Assembly (NCBI RefSeq): GCF_004153685.1
Contig: NZ_SDQD01000004.1
Coordinates: forward strand, 62,001 to 126,000
Direction of reading: 5' to 3'
DNA from: Pollutimonas harenae
GTDB lineage: Bacteria; Pseudomonadota; Gammaproteobacteria; Burkholderiales; Burkholderiaceae_B
DNA length: 64,000 bases
Shown here: positions 1-8,189 of the stretch, in pieces
Position numbering within the stretch: position 1 is the first letter of the stretch
How the letters are laid out: every line of letters starts with the position of its first letter
The notes under the pieces: generated by a model
The model's input: only the letters and a program-made list of their open reading frames with translations
The model's database searches: none
Told to the model about the DNA's origin: nothing
Made by a program: the position numbers and the translations under genes

Positions 1-1179
1 CATGCTCAAACCGGGGCGGCTCCTGCAAGCTGGATTCCCCCTCGTATAGGTGCGTCATGGTTGTTGGCCGATATATTTGCCGACCACTCCATTCCCATCA
101 AGTCGGGCTGTGGCTGGTTGCCGGCTGAATGGTTGAACGAGGCAGGCCTGCAGCAGTCTCTGCGGCAAGTGGCACGTACACCCGTCAATCAAGTGGCGGG
201 CTACGGCCATCCCTATGGCTATCACCCATTGCGTGAACATATCCAGCAGGCTCTGAGCCAGCATGGATTGCCCATAGAGAGTGATCAGGTTTTGCTGACG
301 CAGGGCGCATCGCAGGGCCTGGATATTGTCGTACGCACGCTGCTCAGGCCTGGCGATGCCATTGCAGTCGAGCAACCATGCTATGCCAATTTCTTGCAGT
401 CTTTGCGTCAGGCGGGTCTGACAGTGCTGGGGGTGCCACGTGACGGCAACGGTTTGTGCCTGGATACGCTCGAAAGCCTGGCGCGTGAACACAAGATCAA
501 AGCCATGTTCGTGAATACGGTCTTGCAGAATCCCACTGGCACCAGCTTGAGCATGAGCAATGCCTTCCGCTTATTGCAACTGGCCGAGCAATATGATTTC
601 CGGGTAATCGAAGACGATGTGTCGCGCGACTTGCTGCCCGGCCTGGGGCCTATGCTGGCAGCGTTGGCCGGTACTGGTCGGGTGGTATATGTATCGGGTT
701 TCTCGAAAAGCATCATGCCTTCGATGCGCGTTGGCTATATCGTGGCAAATGACATCTTGCTCAAGGAGTTTGCCAAAACCAAGATGTCCATGGGTTTGAC
801 GACACCCGAACTGATGGAGCGCCTGGTGTATCAGGTGCTTAGTCAGGGTCGGCATCAGGCACATCTGCTGCGTGTCCAGGATCGCCTGCGTCAAGGGCAC
901 GATGAGCTATGCGCATTGATGGATGGGCACGGCTTCGAAATACTCGACCGTCCGCAGGCAGGCTTATTCCTGTGGGCCAGGCCGGGTAGCGGGCAGTGGC
1001 GTGAGCAGGGCGCCACCCGACTGGCAGAAAAAGCCCTGGAAGACGGTATTTGGCTGGCGCCAGGATCCTATTTCGATCCTGACCAGAGGGATACCGGCTG
1101 GATAAGATTCAATGTGGCGTATTCCCTCCATCCGCAGCTCTGGCAATTCATGCGCAAGACGGGGGCGGCGGCGGTTTGA
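1..1179 (+). CDS. PLP-dependent aminotransferase domain, probably C-terminal part of a MocR/GntR-family regulator (5' truncated)
   Basis: The reading frame is open from base 1, so the start lies outside the window. The protein is a fold-type I aminotransferase. The sequence ASWIPPRIGASWLLADIF near the left edge precedes the usual N-terminal strand, a YGHPYGYHPLREHI stretch matches the MocR 'Y-x-x-P-x-G-x-x-x-LR' motif, and the PLP-binding lysine sits in SGFSKSIMPSMRVGY (Lys codon at 706-708). NPTG (QNPTGTSL) and the C-terminal Arg region (GWIRFNVAYS) are also present. The sequence is typical of MocR regulators, which fuse a GntR winged helix to this domain, but that helix would lie upstream of base 1 and cannot be seen. 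A free-standing aminotransferase is the alternative. Confidence 0.8.
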   Translation, partial: HAQTGAAPASWIPPRIGASWLLADIFADHSIPIKSGCGWLPAEWLNEAGLQQSLRQVARTPVNQVAGYGHPYGYHPLREHIQQALSQHGLPIESDQVLLTQGASQGLDIVVRTLLRPGDAIAVEQPCYANFLQSLRQAGLTVLGVPRDGNGLCLDTLESLAREHKIKAMFVNTVLQNPTGTSLSMSNAFRLLQLAEQYDFRVIEDDVSRDLLPGLGPMLAALAGTGRVVYVSGFSKSIMPSMRVGYIVANDILLKEFAKTKMSMGLTTPELMERLVYQVLSQGRHQAHLLRVQDRLRQGHDELCALMDGHGFEILDRPQAGLFLWARPGSGQWREQGATRLAEKALEDGIWLAPGSYFDPDQRDTGWIRFNVAYSLHPQLWQFMRKTGAAAV

Positions 1180-1198
1180 TGCAACCAGCCGTTTGCGG

Positions 1199-1693
1199 CT
1201 AGGCCTTGATGCGGCGGTAAGTCACGAAGTCAAAACTCATACCGTTTTCTTCGGGCTGCGGCAATCTTTCAACCTCTTGCCAGACGCTCGTGTTCAGGGC
1301 AGGGAAAAAAGTGTCGCCATCAATATTGGCCCTGATCTCCGTGGCGACGACTTCATCAGCAAAGTCCAGAGCATGGCGAAACACTTGTTCACCACCTATG
1401 ATGCATACCTTGTCGGCATCTGCGCAAGCATCCAGCGCAGCACTCAGGGCAGGGTAGACCGAAGCTCCTTCGGCCTTGTATTCGGGGTTGCGGCTAATCA
1501 CCAGATTGGGCCGCCCCGGTAGTGGTCGACCCAGCGATACCCAGGTGTTGCGACCCATGATAATGGGATGCCCCAGCGTGACGCGCTTGAAGTGCGCCAG
1601 GTCGGATGGCAGGCGCCAGGGCAGGGTGTTGTCGCGCCCGATGACGCGGTTTTCGGAATAGGCGACGACAAGCTGGATAATGGGTGACGGCAT
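1199..1693 (-). CDS. folA: Dihydrofolate reductase
   Basis: This gene encodes a 164-residue enzyme that reduces dihydrofolate to tetrahydrofolate with NADPH, replacing the dihydrofolate produced by ThyA next door. Visible motifs are IIQLVVAYSENRVIGRDNTL at the N-terminus, the LPWRLPSDLAHFK folate loop with the substrate-binding Asp, the IIMGRNTW NADPH loop, GRPLPGRPNLVISR, and CIIGGEQVF. The frame is open about 67 codons further upstream, but that extension overlaps thyA and lacks family similarity. The ATG at 1693 gives the normal length of about 160-170 residues and a 20-bp gap after thyA. It is the last gene of a minus-strand OsmC-thyA-folA group, the common order in this lineage. Confidence 0.95.
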   Translation of the reverse strand: MPSPIIQLVVAYSENRVIGRDNTLPWRLPSDLAHFKRVTLGHPIIMGRNTWVSLGRPLPGRPNLVISRNPEYKAEGASVYPALSAALDACADADKVCIIGGEQVFRHALDFADEVVATEIRANIDGDTFFPALNTSVWQEVERLPQPEENGMSFDFVTYRRIKA

Positions 1694-1713
1694 GAGGAGT
1701 GCGATAGGAAGGC

Positions 1714-2508
1714 TTAGACTGCGACGGGAGCCTTGATGTGGGGATGTGATTCGTAGCCCACAATTTCGAAGTCTTCGTAGCGATAGTCGAAAATGGAGCC
1801 GGGCTTGCGCTTGATGTTCAGCGTGGGGTAGGGATATGGCTTGCGCGACAGCTGCAGCTCGACCTGCTCCATATGGTTGCTGTACAGATGGCAATCGCCG
1901 CCAGTCCAGATGAAGTCACCCACCTCAAGATCGCACTGCTGGGCAACCATATGCGTCAGCAGGGCATAGCTGGCAATATTGAAGGGTACGCCAAGAAAAA
2001 TATCGGCACTACGCTGGTAGAGCTGGCACGACAGCTTGCCGTCAGCCACATAAAACTGGAAGAAGGCGTGGCAGGGTGGTAATGCCATGTTTGGAATTTC
2101 GGCTACGTTCCATGCCGAGACAATCAGCCGGCGTGAGTCAGGATTTTGCTTTATTTGCTGCAGCACTTGCGCAATCTGGTCGATGTGTTGACCACTGGGC
2201 GTAGGCCAGGACCGCCATTGCACGCCGTAGACCGGGCCCAGATCGCCGTTCTGGTCAGCCCATTCGTCCCAGATCGAGACCCCTTGCTCTTGCAGCCAGC
2301 GCACATTCGAGTCTCCGCGCAGAAACCAGAGCAACTCGATAAAAATGCTTTTGGTGTGCAGCTTCTTGCTGGTGACCAGCGGAAACCCGGCGGACAAGTC
2401 AAAGCGCATCTGATGCCCAAAGACGGAGCGCGTACCGGTGCCGGTCCTGTCGGTTTTCTCGGTGCCATGTTCGTATACATGACGCATAAAGTCTTCGTAC
2501 TGGTGCAT
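1714..2508 (-). CDS. thyA: Thymidylate synthase
   Basis: A 264-residue thymidylate synthase, the same length as the E. coli enzyme. It methylates dUMP to dTMP using methylene-tetrahydrofolate and yields dihydrofolate. The catalytic cysteine is in [14 protein letters not shown], the phosphate-binding arginines in [20 protein letters not shown], and the N-terminal [17 protein letters not shown] and C-terminal [15 protein letters not shown] are classical. The ATG at 2508 ([11 protein letters not shown]) was chosen over an upstream in-frame start that would run into the OsmC gene. The gap to the preceding OsmC stop is only 2 bp, so the two are probably co-transcribed, with folA downstream. Confidence 0.96.
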   Translation of the reverse strand: MHQYEDFMRHVYEHGTEKTDRTGTGTRSVFGHQMRFDLSAGFPLVTSKKLHTKSIFIELLWFLRGDSNVRWLQEQGVSIWDEWADQNGDLGPVYGVQWRSWPTPSGQHIDQIAQVLQQIKQNPDSRRLIVSAWNVAEIPNMALPPCHAFFQFYVADGKLSCQLYQRSADIFLGVPFNIASYALLTHMVAQQCDLEVGDFIWTGGDCHLYSNHMEQVELQLSRKPYPYPTLNIKRKPGSIFDYRYEDFEIVGYESHPHIKAPVAV

Positions 2509-2510
2509 GA

Positions 2511-2933
2511 CTAAGCTTCTACCACCGTAACGGAGTGAGTGATCTCGGCGGTCTTGGCCAGCATGGCCGATGCCGAACAATATTTTTCGTGAGATAGCTG
2601 CACGGCGCGTTCGACGGCTGAGACTGGCAGCGCTTCGCCGGTGACGGTAAACGAGAAATGAATCTTGGTAAAGACCTTGGGGTCGGTGTCGGCCCGCGTG
2701 CTTTCCAGCTTGACCTGACAGCCACTGACCTTGTGGCGACCACGCTTGAGTATGAGCACGACGTCGTAGGCTGCACAGCCACCCGTGCCGGCCAGCAGCA
2801 TTTCCATGGGGCGCGGTGCCAGATTGTTGCCGCCGCCATCGGGGGCTCCATCCATGGCTGCCACATGGCCGCTGCCCGTGCGTGCCACGAAGAGCATGCC
2901 TTCAGGGCCGCCCCAATCTATTGTGCATTCCAT
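2511..2933 (-). CDS. OsmC/Ohr-family peroxide-detoxifying protein (YhfA-like)
   Basis: A 140-residue OsmC-fold protein. The two conserved cysteines of the family are visible in [10 protein letters not shown] and in [11 protein letters not shown]; in OsmC/Ohr proteins these reduce organic hydroperoxides. The [15 protein letters not shown] segment matches the YhfA-type branch more than Ohr. It is the first gene of the minus-strand run leading into thyA and folA, with a 2-bp gap, which suggests co-transcription. The substrate cannot be deduced. Confidence 0.85.
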   Translation of the reverse strand: MECTIDWGGPEGMLFVARTGSGHVAAMDGAPDGGGNNLAPRPMEMLLAGTGGCAAYDVVLILKRGRHKVSGCQVKLESTRADTDPKVFTKIHFSFTVTGEALPVSAVERAVQLSHEKYCSASAMLAKTAEITHSVTVVEA

Positions 2934-3075
2934 TATTTTTTCCTGCTTGTTTTACTGAAGTATCAATCATAACTATAAACTAGGGATTAACAATATTTGG
3001 CGTAGGGGATTCTTGAACGCTCTTTGCACCCATGGCATACAATACGGTAGATATGTCGTTACGCGATATAAAAAA

Positions 3076-3113
3076 GCGATGCCGGTCAGGCTCCTGGCTG
3101 CGCAGTGCATCGC
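3076..3113 (+). other. Inverted repeat in the leader of the oxidase operon
   Basis: A perfect 7-bp inverted repeat, GCGATGC at 3076-3082 and GCATCGC at 3107-3113, encloses 24 bases that include a smaller CAGG/CCTG repeat. It ends 16 bp before the oxidase ATG and leaves the ribosome-binding site (AGGAAAT) just outside the stem. It has no T-run, so it is not a simple terminator. A possible promoter (TTGAAC at 3013, TACAAT at 3038, 19-bp spacing) lies upstream but is weak. The rest of 2934-3129 shows nothing recognisable. Confidence 0.4.
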
Positions 3114-3129
3114 CCTTCGGTAGGAAATC

Positions 3130-4812
3130 ATGAACACCATCACCATATTGCTGCTGACATTTATTCTTTCTGTGACCGGTTTGTTTGTTTTTATCTGGTC
3201 ATTGCGCAAGAAGCTGTTCGACGACAATCCGGCTGCCGCCAATGTCATCTTCACGGAAGGGGAAATCGGCAAGGTGGAAGAACCTGCCGCGACCCAGGCT
3301 CAGCATGCGGCTTTGCAGCGTGTGGTCGACGGTAGCCATGACGGCATAGACGATCCCGAGCGCGATGCCCGCATGAAGGCCGAACTCGACGATCGACTGC
3401 GAGCTGATGGTTCGACCAAGTATGTCACTTTCGTGTTCTTGTCCTGTGCGGTGGTATGGCTGATATTTGCCTCGACCGCCGGTCTGATCAGTTCCATTAA
3501 GCTGCATCAACCCGACTTCCTGACCGAGTACGCCTGGCTCACCTTTGGCCGTATCCGCACCTTGCATTTGAACGCCGTGGCCTATGGCTGGGCACCCATG
3601 GCGGCATTCGGCATCGCCATCTGGACTCTGCCCCGGCTGCTCAAGACTGAGCTCATGGGGGGGCGTTTTGCCCTGCTGGGTGCCATGTTGTGGAATGCGG
3701 CGCTGATCGCCGGCTTGGGTAGCATTGCAGCGGGCTTCAACGACGGACTCGAGTGGCTCGAGATCCCATGGCAAATCGATATTCTATTTGTGGTGGGCGG
3801 TGCCTTGATCGGGCTGCCGCTGGTGTTTACCTTGCAGAACCGCAAGGTAGAGCATTTATATGTGTCTATCTGGTATATGGGTGCAGCGCTTTTTTGGTTC
3901 CCCATACTGTTTCTGGTGGGCAACTTGCCAGGCGTGCATTTCGGGGTGGAAGCGGCGACTATGAACTGGTGGTTTGGGCATAACGTGCTTGGCCTGTTCT
4001 ACACGCCTGTGGCCCTGGCGTCGGTCTACTATTTTTTACCCAAAATCATAGGCCGCCCAATACAGTCTTATAACTTGTCGCTGCTGGGTTTCTGGGCGCT
4101 TGCCTTCTTTTACGGACAGGTGGGCGGACATCACCTGGTAGGTGGACCAATACCCAGCTGGCTGGTGACCTTGTCGATTGTGCAGAGCATCATGATGATC
4201 GTGCCGGTGCTGGCGTTTTCGGTCAACCAACATCTGACCATGCGCCATCATTTCAAAACCCTGATCTATTCACCCACACTCAGATTCATAGTGCTGGGCG
4301 GCATGATGTATACCTTGAGTTCCGTGCAAGGCTCTTTCGAGGCGCTGCGCAGTATCAATACCATTACACACTTCACCCACTTTACCGTTGCGCACGCACA
4401 TCTGGGGCTGTACGGCTTCTTCTCTTTGGTCATGTTCGGCGCCATTTATTTTGTAATGCCCCGCGTAATGTCCTGGGAGTGGCCGCATCCAAAACTGATC
4501 GCTTTGCATTTCTGGCTGGTCGTGCTGGGTTTCGGTATTTATTTCGTTGGCTTGTCCATTGGTGGATGGTTGCAGGGCGTTGCTATGCTTGATGCCTCGA
4601 TTCCATTCATGGAGTCGGTACGGATAACCATCCCCTACCTTGAAAGCCGGTCCGTGGGCGGTGCGCTGATGACGCTGGGCCACATTGTGTTTGCCATTCA
4701 TTTTGTGTCCATGGCCTTGCGATATGGCCGCAAGCGTGTGGGGCCGGCCCTGTTCCACAGGCACGGTGCCGATGCAGGGCAAGTAACACGCCCGGTGGCG
4801 ACGGAGGCCTGA
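3130..4812 (+). CDS. C-family (cbb3-type) haem-copper oxidase subunit I with CcoS-like N-terminal extension
   Basis: A 560-residue polytopic catalytic subunit of a cytochrome c oxidase. The first ~50 residues, with TILLLTFILSVTGLFVFIWS followed by LRKKLFDD, resemble CcoS, a small separate assembly protein of cbb3 oxidases; a hydrophilic linker (about 50-95) then leads to a CcoN core. Ligands are in place: His146 (RTLHLNAVAYGW) for low-spin haem, His284 (WWFGHN), His334 and His335 (GGHHLVGG) for CuB, and His422/His424 (VAHAHLGLYG) for the haems. Tyr328 lies six residues before His334, as does the cross-linked tyrosine of C-family oxidases, which argues for oxygen reduction rather than NO reduction. 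The normal CcoN length is about 475, so the extension is about 85 residues. The ATG follows AGGAAATC. It heads an operon with two cytochromes c and a Sco protein. Confidence 0.9.
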   Translation: MNTITILLLTFILSVTGLFVFIWSLRKKLFDDNPAAANVIFTEGEIGKVEEPAATQAQHAALQRVVDGSHDGIDDPERDARMKAELDDRLRADGSTKYVTFVFLSCAVVWLIFASTAGLISSIKLHQPDFLTEYAWLTFGRIRTLHLNAVAYGWAPMAAFGIAIWTLPRLLKTELMGGRFALLGAMLWNAALIAGLGSIAAGFNDGLEWLEIPWQIDILFVVGGALIGLPLVFTLQNRKVEHLYVSIWYMGAALFWFPILFLVGNLPGVHFGVEAATMNWWFGHNVLGLFYTPVALASVYYFLPKIIGRPIQSYNLSLLGFWALAFFYGQVGGHHLVGGPIPSWLVTLSIVQSIMMIVPVLAFSVNQHLTMRHHFKTLIYSPTLRFIVLGGMMYTLSSVQGSFEALRSINTITHFTHFTVAHAHLGLYGFFSLVMFGAIYFVMPRVMSWEWPHPKLIALHFWLVVLGFGIYFVGLSIGGWLQGVAMLDASIPFMESVRITIPYLESRSVGGALMTLGHIVFAIHFVSMALRYGRKRVGPALFHRHGADAGQVTRPVATEA

Positions 4813-4814
4813 GC

Positions 4815-5408
4815 ATGGAAAGCGAATACAAACTTCTTGGTGGGGCCATGGTCACTTTGGCTTTGGCTACCGCAACTCTGGTCGTGGTGCCTTATTTGCA
4901 GCTGTCGGATGTGCAACCATCCGAGGGCCTGAAACCCTATACCTCGGCCCAACTGCGTGGGCGTCAGCAATATATAGAAAATGGCTGTGTGTATTGCCAT
5001 ACTCAGCAGCCCAGAGCTCAGTCACAGGCGCCCGATTTCAAACGCGGCTGGGGGCGTGCTCCTGTAGCTGGCGACTATTACTACGACAATCCGCATTTGC
5101 TTGGCACCATGCGCACGGGCCCCGATTTGCTCAACATCGGAGCACGCCAACCGAGCGTCGACTGGAATTTGGGGCATTTGTATCAGCCACGTGCCTATAC
5201 GCCCGGTAGCATCATGCCTTCGTATCCCTATATGTTTGAACTCAAGGATAAGGCCGAAAAAGGCGACAAGGTCGTCCATCTGCCGCCTGGATACGCCCCG
5301 GTGGGACAGGTGGTCGTGGCGCGACCCGAAGCCCTGGACCTCGTGGAGTACCTGCTTGCGCTGGATCGCACCTACCCGGTCAAACCGCCGCCTGAAGATC
5401 CCCGCTAA
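4815..5408 (+). CDS. CcoO/FixO-like membrane-anchored monohaem cytochrome c subunit
   Basis: A 197-residue subunit starting 2 bp after the oxidase gene. One N-terminal membrane segment (about residues 7-27) is followed by a periplasmic cytochrome c domain with a single haem site, NGCVYCHTQQPR (Cys58, Cys61, His62), and a likely axial methionine in GSIMPSYPYM. GRQQYIENGCVYCHTQ, TGPDLLNIGAR and the HLYQPRAYTPGSIMPSYP stretch are typical CcoO features. It would pass electrons from a c-type donor to subunit I. It is close to normal CcoO length. No CcoQ-type small subunit is found between it and the next gene. Confidence 0.9.
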   Translation: MESEYKLLGGAMVTLALATATLVVVPYLQLSDVQPSEGLKPYTSAQLRGRQQYIENGCVYCHTQQPRAQSQAPDFKRGWGRAPVAGDYYYDNPHLLGTMRTGPDLLNIGARQPSVDWNLGHLYQPRAYTPGSIMPSYPYMFELKDKAEKGDKVVHLPPGYAPVGQVVVARPEALDLVEYLLALDRTYPVKPPPEDPR

Positions 5409-5455
5409 GGCAGTCATGGAACTCAAGATCGAGCAAGGCGCAGCAGGAGAACAGG

Positions 5456-6052
5456 ATGTCTGATCGAAGCAAGAAAATTGAAGCCCAGCAAAGGGAGATG
5501 CCAGAGCCTTACGAGGGCAATCGGCCCATTCCCTGGCTGGTGATACTGATTGTCAGTGCGCTGTTCGTCTGGGCCATAGGCTATATCTGGACGACGCATC
5601 AGGCCAATCCTCCTTCGTACGGCGACCGCCGGACTGCCCAGGATTTCAAGGTGGCAGCATCCACTACAGGCGGCGTAGCCGATGGTGCACAGATATATTC
5701 CGCTCAGTGTGTGGCTTGTCACCAGGCTAGCGGCCAAGGGCTGCCCGGCGTATTCCCTCCCTTGGCCGGATCGGAGTGGGTGACCGGCAAGGCAGCTCTG
5801 GCTGTCCAGATTGTGCTGCATGGCGTGACTGGGCCACTTACCGTGAGCGGTACCCAGTACAACGGGATGATGCCTACATTCAAAGACAAGCTTGATGATG
5901 CCCAGATTGCTGCTGTGGTCAGCTATATACGCAGCAATTTTGGAAATTCTGCTGATTCTGTTGATGCCGCGATGGTAGCGGCTGAGCGGAAGGCCACGGC
6001 CGATCACGCTGAGCCCTGGAATGGCGATGCGGAGTTGGCAGGCATGAAATAG
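5456..6052 (+). CDS. Membrane-anchored monohaem cytochrome c (third oxidase subunit, in place of CcoP)
   Basis: A 198-residue protein with a hydrophilic cytosolic N-terminus, one membrane segment (about 27-46, WLVILIVSALFVWAIGYIW) and one class I cytochrome c domain with CVACH (Cys85, Cys88, His89). GLPGVFPPLAGSEWV and YNGMMPTFKDKLDDAQIAAV, the second with the axial methionine, are the usual cytochrome c features. Standard cbb3 oxidases have CcoP with two haems and about 300 residues; here a single-haem protein sits in that position. Good ribosome-binding sequence (AGGAGAACAGG) precedes the ATG. It probably donates electrons to, or is part of, the oxidase. Confidence 0.85.
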   Translation: MSDRSKKIEAQQREMPEPYEGNRPIPWLVILIVSALFVWAIGYIWTTHQANPPSYGDRRTAQDFKVAASTTGGVADGAQIYSAQCVACHQASGQGLPGVFPPLAGSEWVTGKAALAVQIVLHGVTGPLTVSGTQYNGMMPTFKDKLDDAQIAAVVSYIRSNFGNSADSVDAAMVAAERKATADHAEPWNGDAELAGMK

Positions 6053-6073
6053 GCCTTGTGAGACTTATTTCAT

Positions 6074-6685
6074 ATGCGCATGTTGCTGATGGTGCTGTTG
6101 GTGGCCTGCGTAGGTACAGGATCCATCTATTATCAGACGAATGGTTTTACCGTACTTACCACCGAAGAAGCCCGCAGGGCTGATGTTCTGCGCCATCCAC
6201 GCAGCCTGCCCGATGCGGTGTTGCAGACGGCGGATGGTCGGGCCATCACCTTGCGGCAAGGCTTGCGCGGTGACGGTCGCGTTGCCGTAGTCAACTTTAT
6301 GTATACCCGTTGCTTCTCGATATGCCTGGCCATGGGTTCAGAGCTTCAGCAACTGCAAGCGTCGATCGCCCGGAGTGGGATGGGGGATAAGGTGTACTTG
6401 TTAAGCATCAGTTTTGACCCTGGCGATACGCCAGCGCAGTTGACGCGCTATGCACAAAGCATGGGCGCTGATCCGGCGTTATGGCAATTTGCCGTGATGC
6501 CCAATGCGACGCAGCGTACTGCGGTACTGAAGGCTTTCGGTATTACAGTCGTGCCGGCGCCCATGAAGCAGTTTGTACACAACGCGGCTTACCATCTTGT
6601 GTCGCCCGACGGTCGCTTGCAGCGTATCGTCGATCTGGGTAGTGCCGGACTTCTGCTGGACTATGTGGCGGAGATATCGCAATGA
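6074..6685 (+). CDS. Sco1/SenC-family copper chaperone
   Basis: A 203-residue protein with an N-terminal membrane anchor (about residues 2-22) and a thioredoxin-like Sco domain. The copper ligands are visible: the CxxxC motif in YTRCFSICLAMG and a downstream histidine in HNAAYHLVSPDGRL. FDPGDTPAQLTRYAQ is also family-typical. The usual proline after the second cysteine of CxxxCP is replaced by Leu. Sco proteins load or reduce copper sites of haem-copper oxidases, which fits its place directly after the cytochromes. It overlaps the next gene by 4 bp (ATGA), so translation is probably coupled. Confidence 0.88.
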   Translation: MRMLLMVLLVACVGTGSIYYQTNGFTVLTTEEARRADVLRHPRSLPDAVLQTADGRAITLRQGLRGDGRVAVVNFMYTRCFSICLAMGSELQQLQASIARSGMGDKVYLLSISFDPGDTPAQLTRYAQSMGADPALWQFAVMPNATQRTAVLKAFGITVVPAPMKQFVHNAAYHLVSPDGRLQRIVDLGSAGLLLDYVAEISQ

Positions 6686-7299
6686 GCTTGTCTGTCCGCT
6701 TGCCACACAGCCCGCGTGCCTACGCCGGCATGAGTATCGCGTTGCTGGCACTGGCCATCGCATTCAATACTGTCCTGACGCGCAGCATGGCCCTGCATAT
6801 GCTGGTGCATATTCCCCTGATTCTGTTCGCTGGCATATGTGCCGATGTGGCCTTGTGCAGCAGCCAAGGCACCAGGTCGGAGTTCTGGAAGAGGGGGGCG
6901 CGGGCGTGGGCGCAATACAATGAGCAAGGCATCCCCGGACTATTGTGGGGCACACTGTTTGCTGCCTATTGGATGATTCCAAAGTCACTGGATGATGTTT
7001 TGTTGATACCGATCCTGGCGCTAGTCAAGTATGCGGGCCTATTTTTCACAGGCATGGTGCTGTTTGATTCGCTGCGACGAGCCAATAGTGTCGTCAAGCT
7101 GTTTTTCCTGGGAAATTTTTCCTGGATGATGGCGATAGTGGGTCTCATCTACCAAGACCAAACAAGCCGTTTATGCAATGCATACCTGTTGAGCGATCAG
7201 GAAATGACGGGTAAAGGCCTGGTGGTGTTGGCTGTGGCGGTGCCGATAGTCTGGCTATTGACTGAACGAAGCCGTTTTCTCCGTTTGATGTCAAAATAG
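6682..7299 (+). CDS. Conserved polytopic membrane protein of the oxidase operon, function unknown
   Basis: A 205-residue protein with about six predicted membrane segments (roughly residues 12-32, 36-58, 84-100, 104-128, 137-157, 178-195). It starts inside the Sco stop codon (ATGA overlap). The ALHMLVHIPLILFAG stretch in the second helix, with two histidines on one face, recalls CtaG-type (caa3 oxidase assembly) proteins, but overall length and other motifs do not match clearly. Its position after an oxidase and a copper chaperone suggests a role in copper or haem insertion; this is inference from context only. Confidence 0.7.
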   Translation: MSLSVRLPHSPRAYAGMSIALLALAIAFNTVLTRSMALHMLVHIPLILFAGICADVALCSSQGTRSEFWKRGARAWAQYNEQGIPGLLWGTLFAAYWMIPKSLDDVLLIPILALVKYAGLFFTGMVLFDSLRRANSVVKLFFLGNFSWMMAIVGLIYQDQTSRLCNAYLLSDQEMTGKGLVVLAVAVPIVWLLTERSRFLRLMSK

Positions 7300-7330
7300 A
7301 TACTGATACTGCATAAGGAAGAAATAGCTT

Positions 7331-8020
7331 ATGAGCAAGCTGAATTCTACGCTGGAAGCACCACAATTTGCTCGGCGAATGGGCTTTCTGGATCGTGCCT
7401 TGGCCGAGGCCGGGAGGGCAGTAAGGGTTCTCGATGGTTCGGTACAGGCGGGGCGAACCAATCCCGCCGGCCCCCGCAAATCACTGACTGATGAGGCCGA
7501 AGTCCTGACGCCGGCCGAGCAAAAGCATGCAGCCGGATTGATGCGGGTAAACCATGTCGGTGAAATATGTGCGCAAGCTCTATATCGTGGCCAAGCCTTG
7601 TTTTGCCGCGATGCACCAATTAAGGCCGTGCTGCATCAGGCGGCGGCCGAAGAGGTCGATCATCTGGTCTGGTGCCGTGACCGCCTGAATGAATTGAACA
7701 GCCGTCCCAGTCTGTTGAATCCCTTGTGGTATGTTGGCTCGTTTTCGCTGGGTGTGCTGGCCAGCCGTGCCGGCGTACCCAAAAACCTGGGCTTCATGGC
7801 TGAAACCGAAAGGCAGGTAGAACAGCATCTTGACAGGCATCTTGCCGACTTGCCCCCAGCCGATGGGCGTTCGCGAAGTATCGTCACGCAAATGCGTGAC
7901 GACGAAATCAGCCATCGCACCACTGCCGAAACCCATGGCGCACAGAAGCTACCCCGGCCATTACGGGGTGCCATGCGGCTCATGTCCAAGGTCATGACAA
8001 CGACGGCCTACCGAATTTGA
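7331..8020 (+). CDS. coq7: 2-polyprenyl-3-methyl-6-methoxy-1,4-benzoquinol hydroxylase (demethoxyubiquinone hydroxylase)
   Basis: A 229-residue di-iron hydroxylase that adds the C6 hydroxyl in ubiquinone synthesis. The iron ligands of the two-fold repeated helical bundle are visible: Glu in [18 protein letters not shown], the EEVDHL motif, Glu in [13 protein letters not shown], and the [12 protein letters not shown] motif. The length agrees with proteobacterial Coq7. It begins 31 bp after the oxidase-operon membrane protein on the same strand, so partial co-transcription is possible. Confidence 0.93.
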   Translation: MSKLNSTLEAPQFARRMGFLDRALAEAGRAVRVLDGSVQAGRTNPAGPRKSLTDEAEVLTPAEQKHAAGLMRVNHVGEICAQALYRGQALFCRDAPIKAVLHQAAAEEVDHLVWCRDRLNELNSRPSLLNPLWYVGSFSLGVLASRAGVPKNLGFMAETERQVEQHLDRHLADLPPADGRSRSIVTQMRDDEISHRTTAETHGAQKLPRPLRGAMRLMSKVMTTTAYRI

Positions 8021-8027
8021 GCGCAAG

Positions 8028-8066
8028 AGGGTTAATTTGTAACAAGGTGAAGTTTTTAGGGTTAAT
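8028..8066 (+). repeat. Direct repeat AGGGTTAAT, two copies 30 bp apart
   Basis: AGGGTTAAT occurs at 8028-8036 and again at 8058-8066, start to start exactly 30 bp, about three helical turns. The copies lie just after the coq7 stop and about 90 bp upstream of the small-RNA promoter. They could be phased operator half-sites. The base composition here is lower in GC than in the flanking genes. Confidence 0.35.
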
Positions 8067-8154
8067 GCTTAATTACGAAATGAGGCTTTTATGCTTCGTA
8101 CCGTCTTAAAAAAACGACAAAAATCTGTGGTTACAGTTTTTCCTTCAAATTATC

Positions 8155-8183
8155 TTGCATCGCACAAACGGTTTCTATACAAT
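8155..8183 (+). promoter_or_regulatory. Sigma-70 type promoter for the small RNA
   Basis: TTGCAT (8155-8160) and TACAAT (8178-8183) are separated by exactly 17 bp, close to the sigma-70 consensus TTGACA/TATAAT. Transcription would begin at about 8189-8191. The nearest downstream intrinsic terminator ends at 8340, which defines a unit of about 150 nt. Confidence 0.65.
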
Positions 8184-8189
8184 TTAGTT

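Noticed and set aside
2973-3272. A 99-codon minus-strand frame across the oxidase promoter region
   Set aside because: It overlaps the start of the oxidase gene, has no recognisable domain and no ribosome-binding site.
3130-4812. Reading the subunit I as a nitric oxide reductase
   Set aside because: The C-family Tyr is kept at six residues before the CuB His pair and no NorC-like gene with the NOR pattern is present; the context is cytochrome c oxidase.
5416-5463. A 15-codon frame just before the third oxidase cytochrome
   Set aside because: It is the stretch containing the ribosome-binding site of the next gene; no membrane helix, so it is not a CcoQ.
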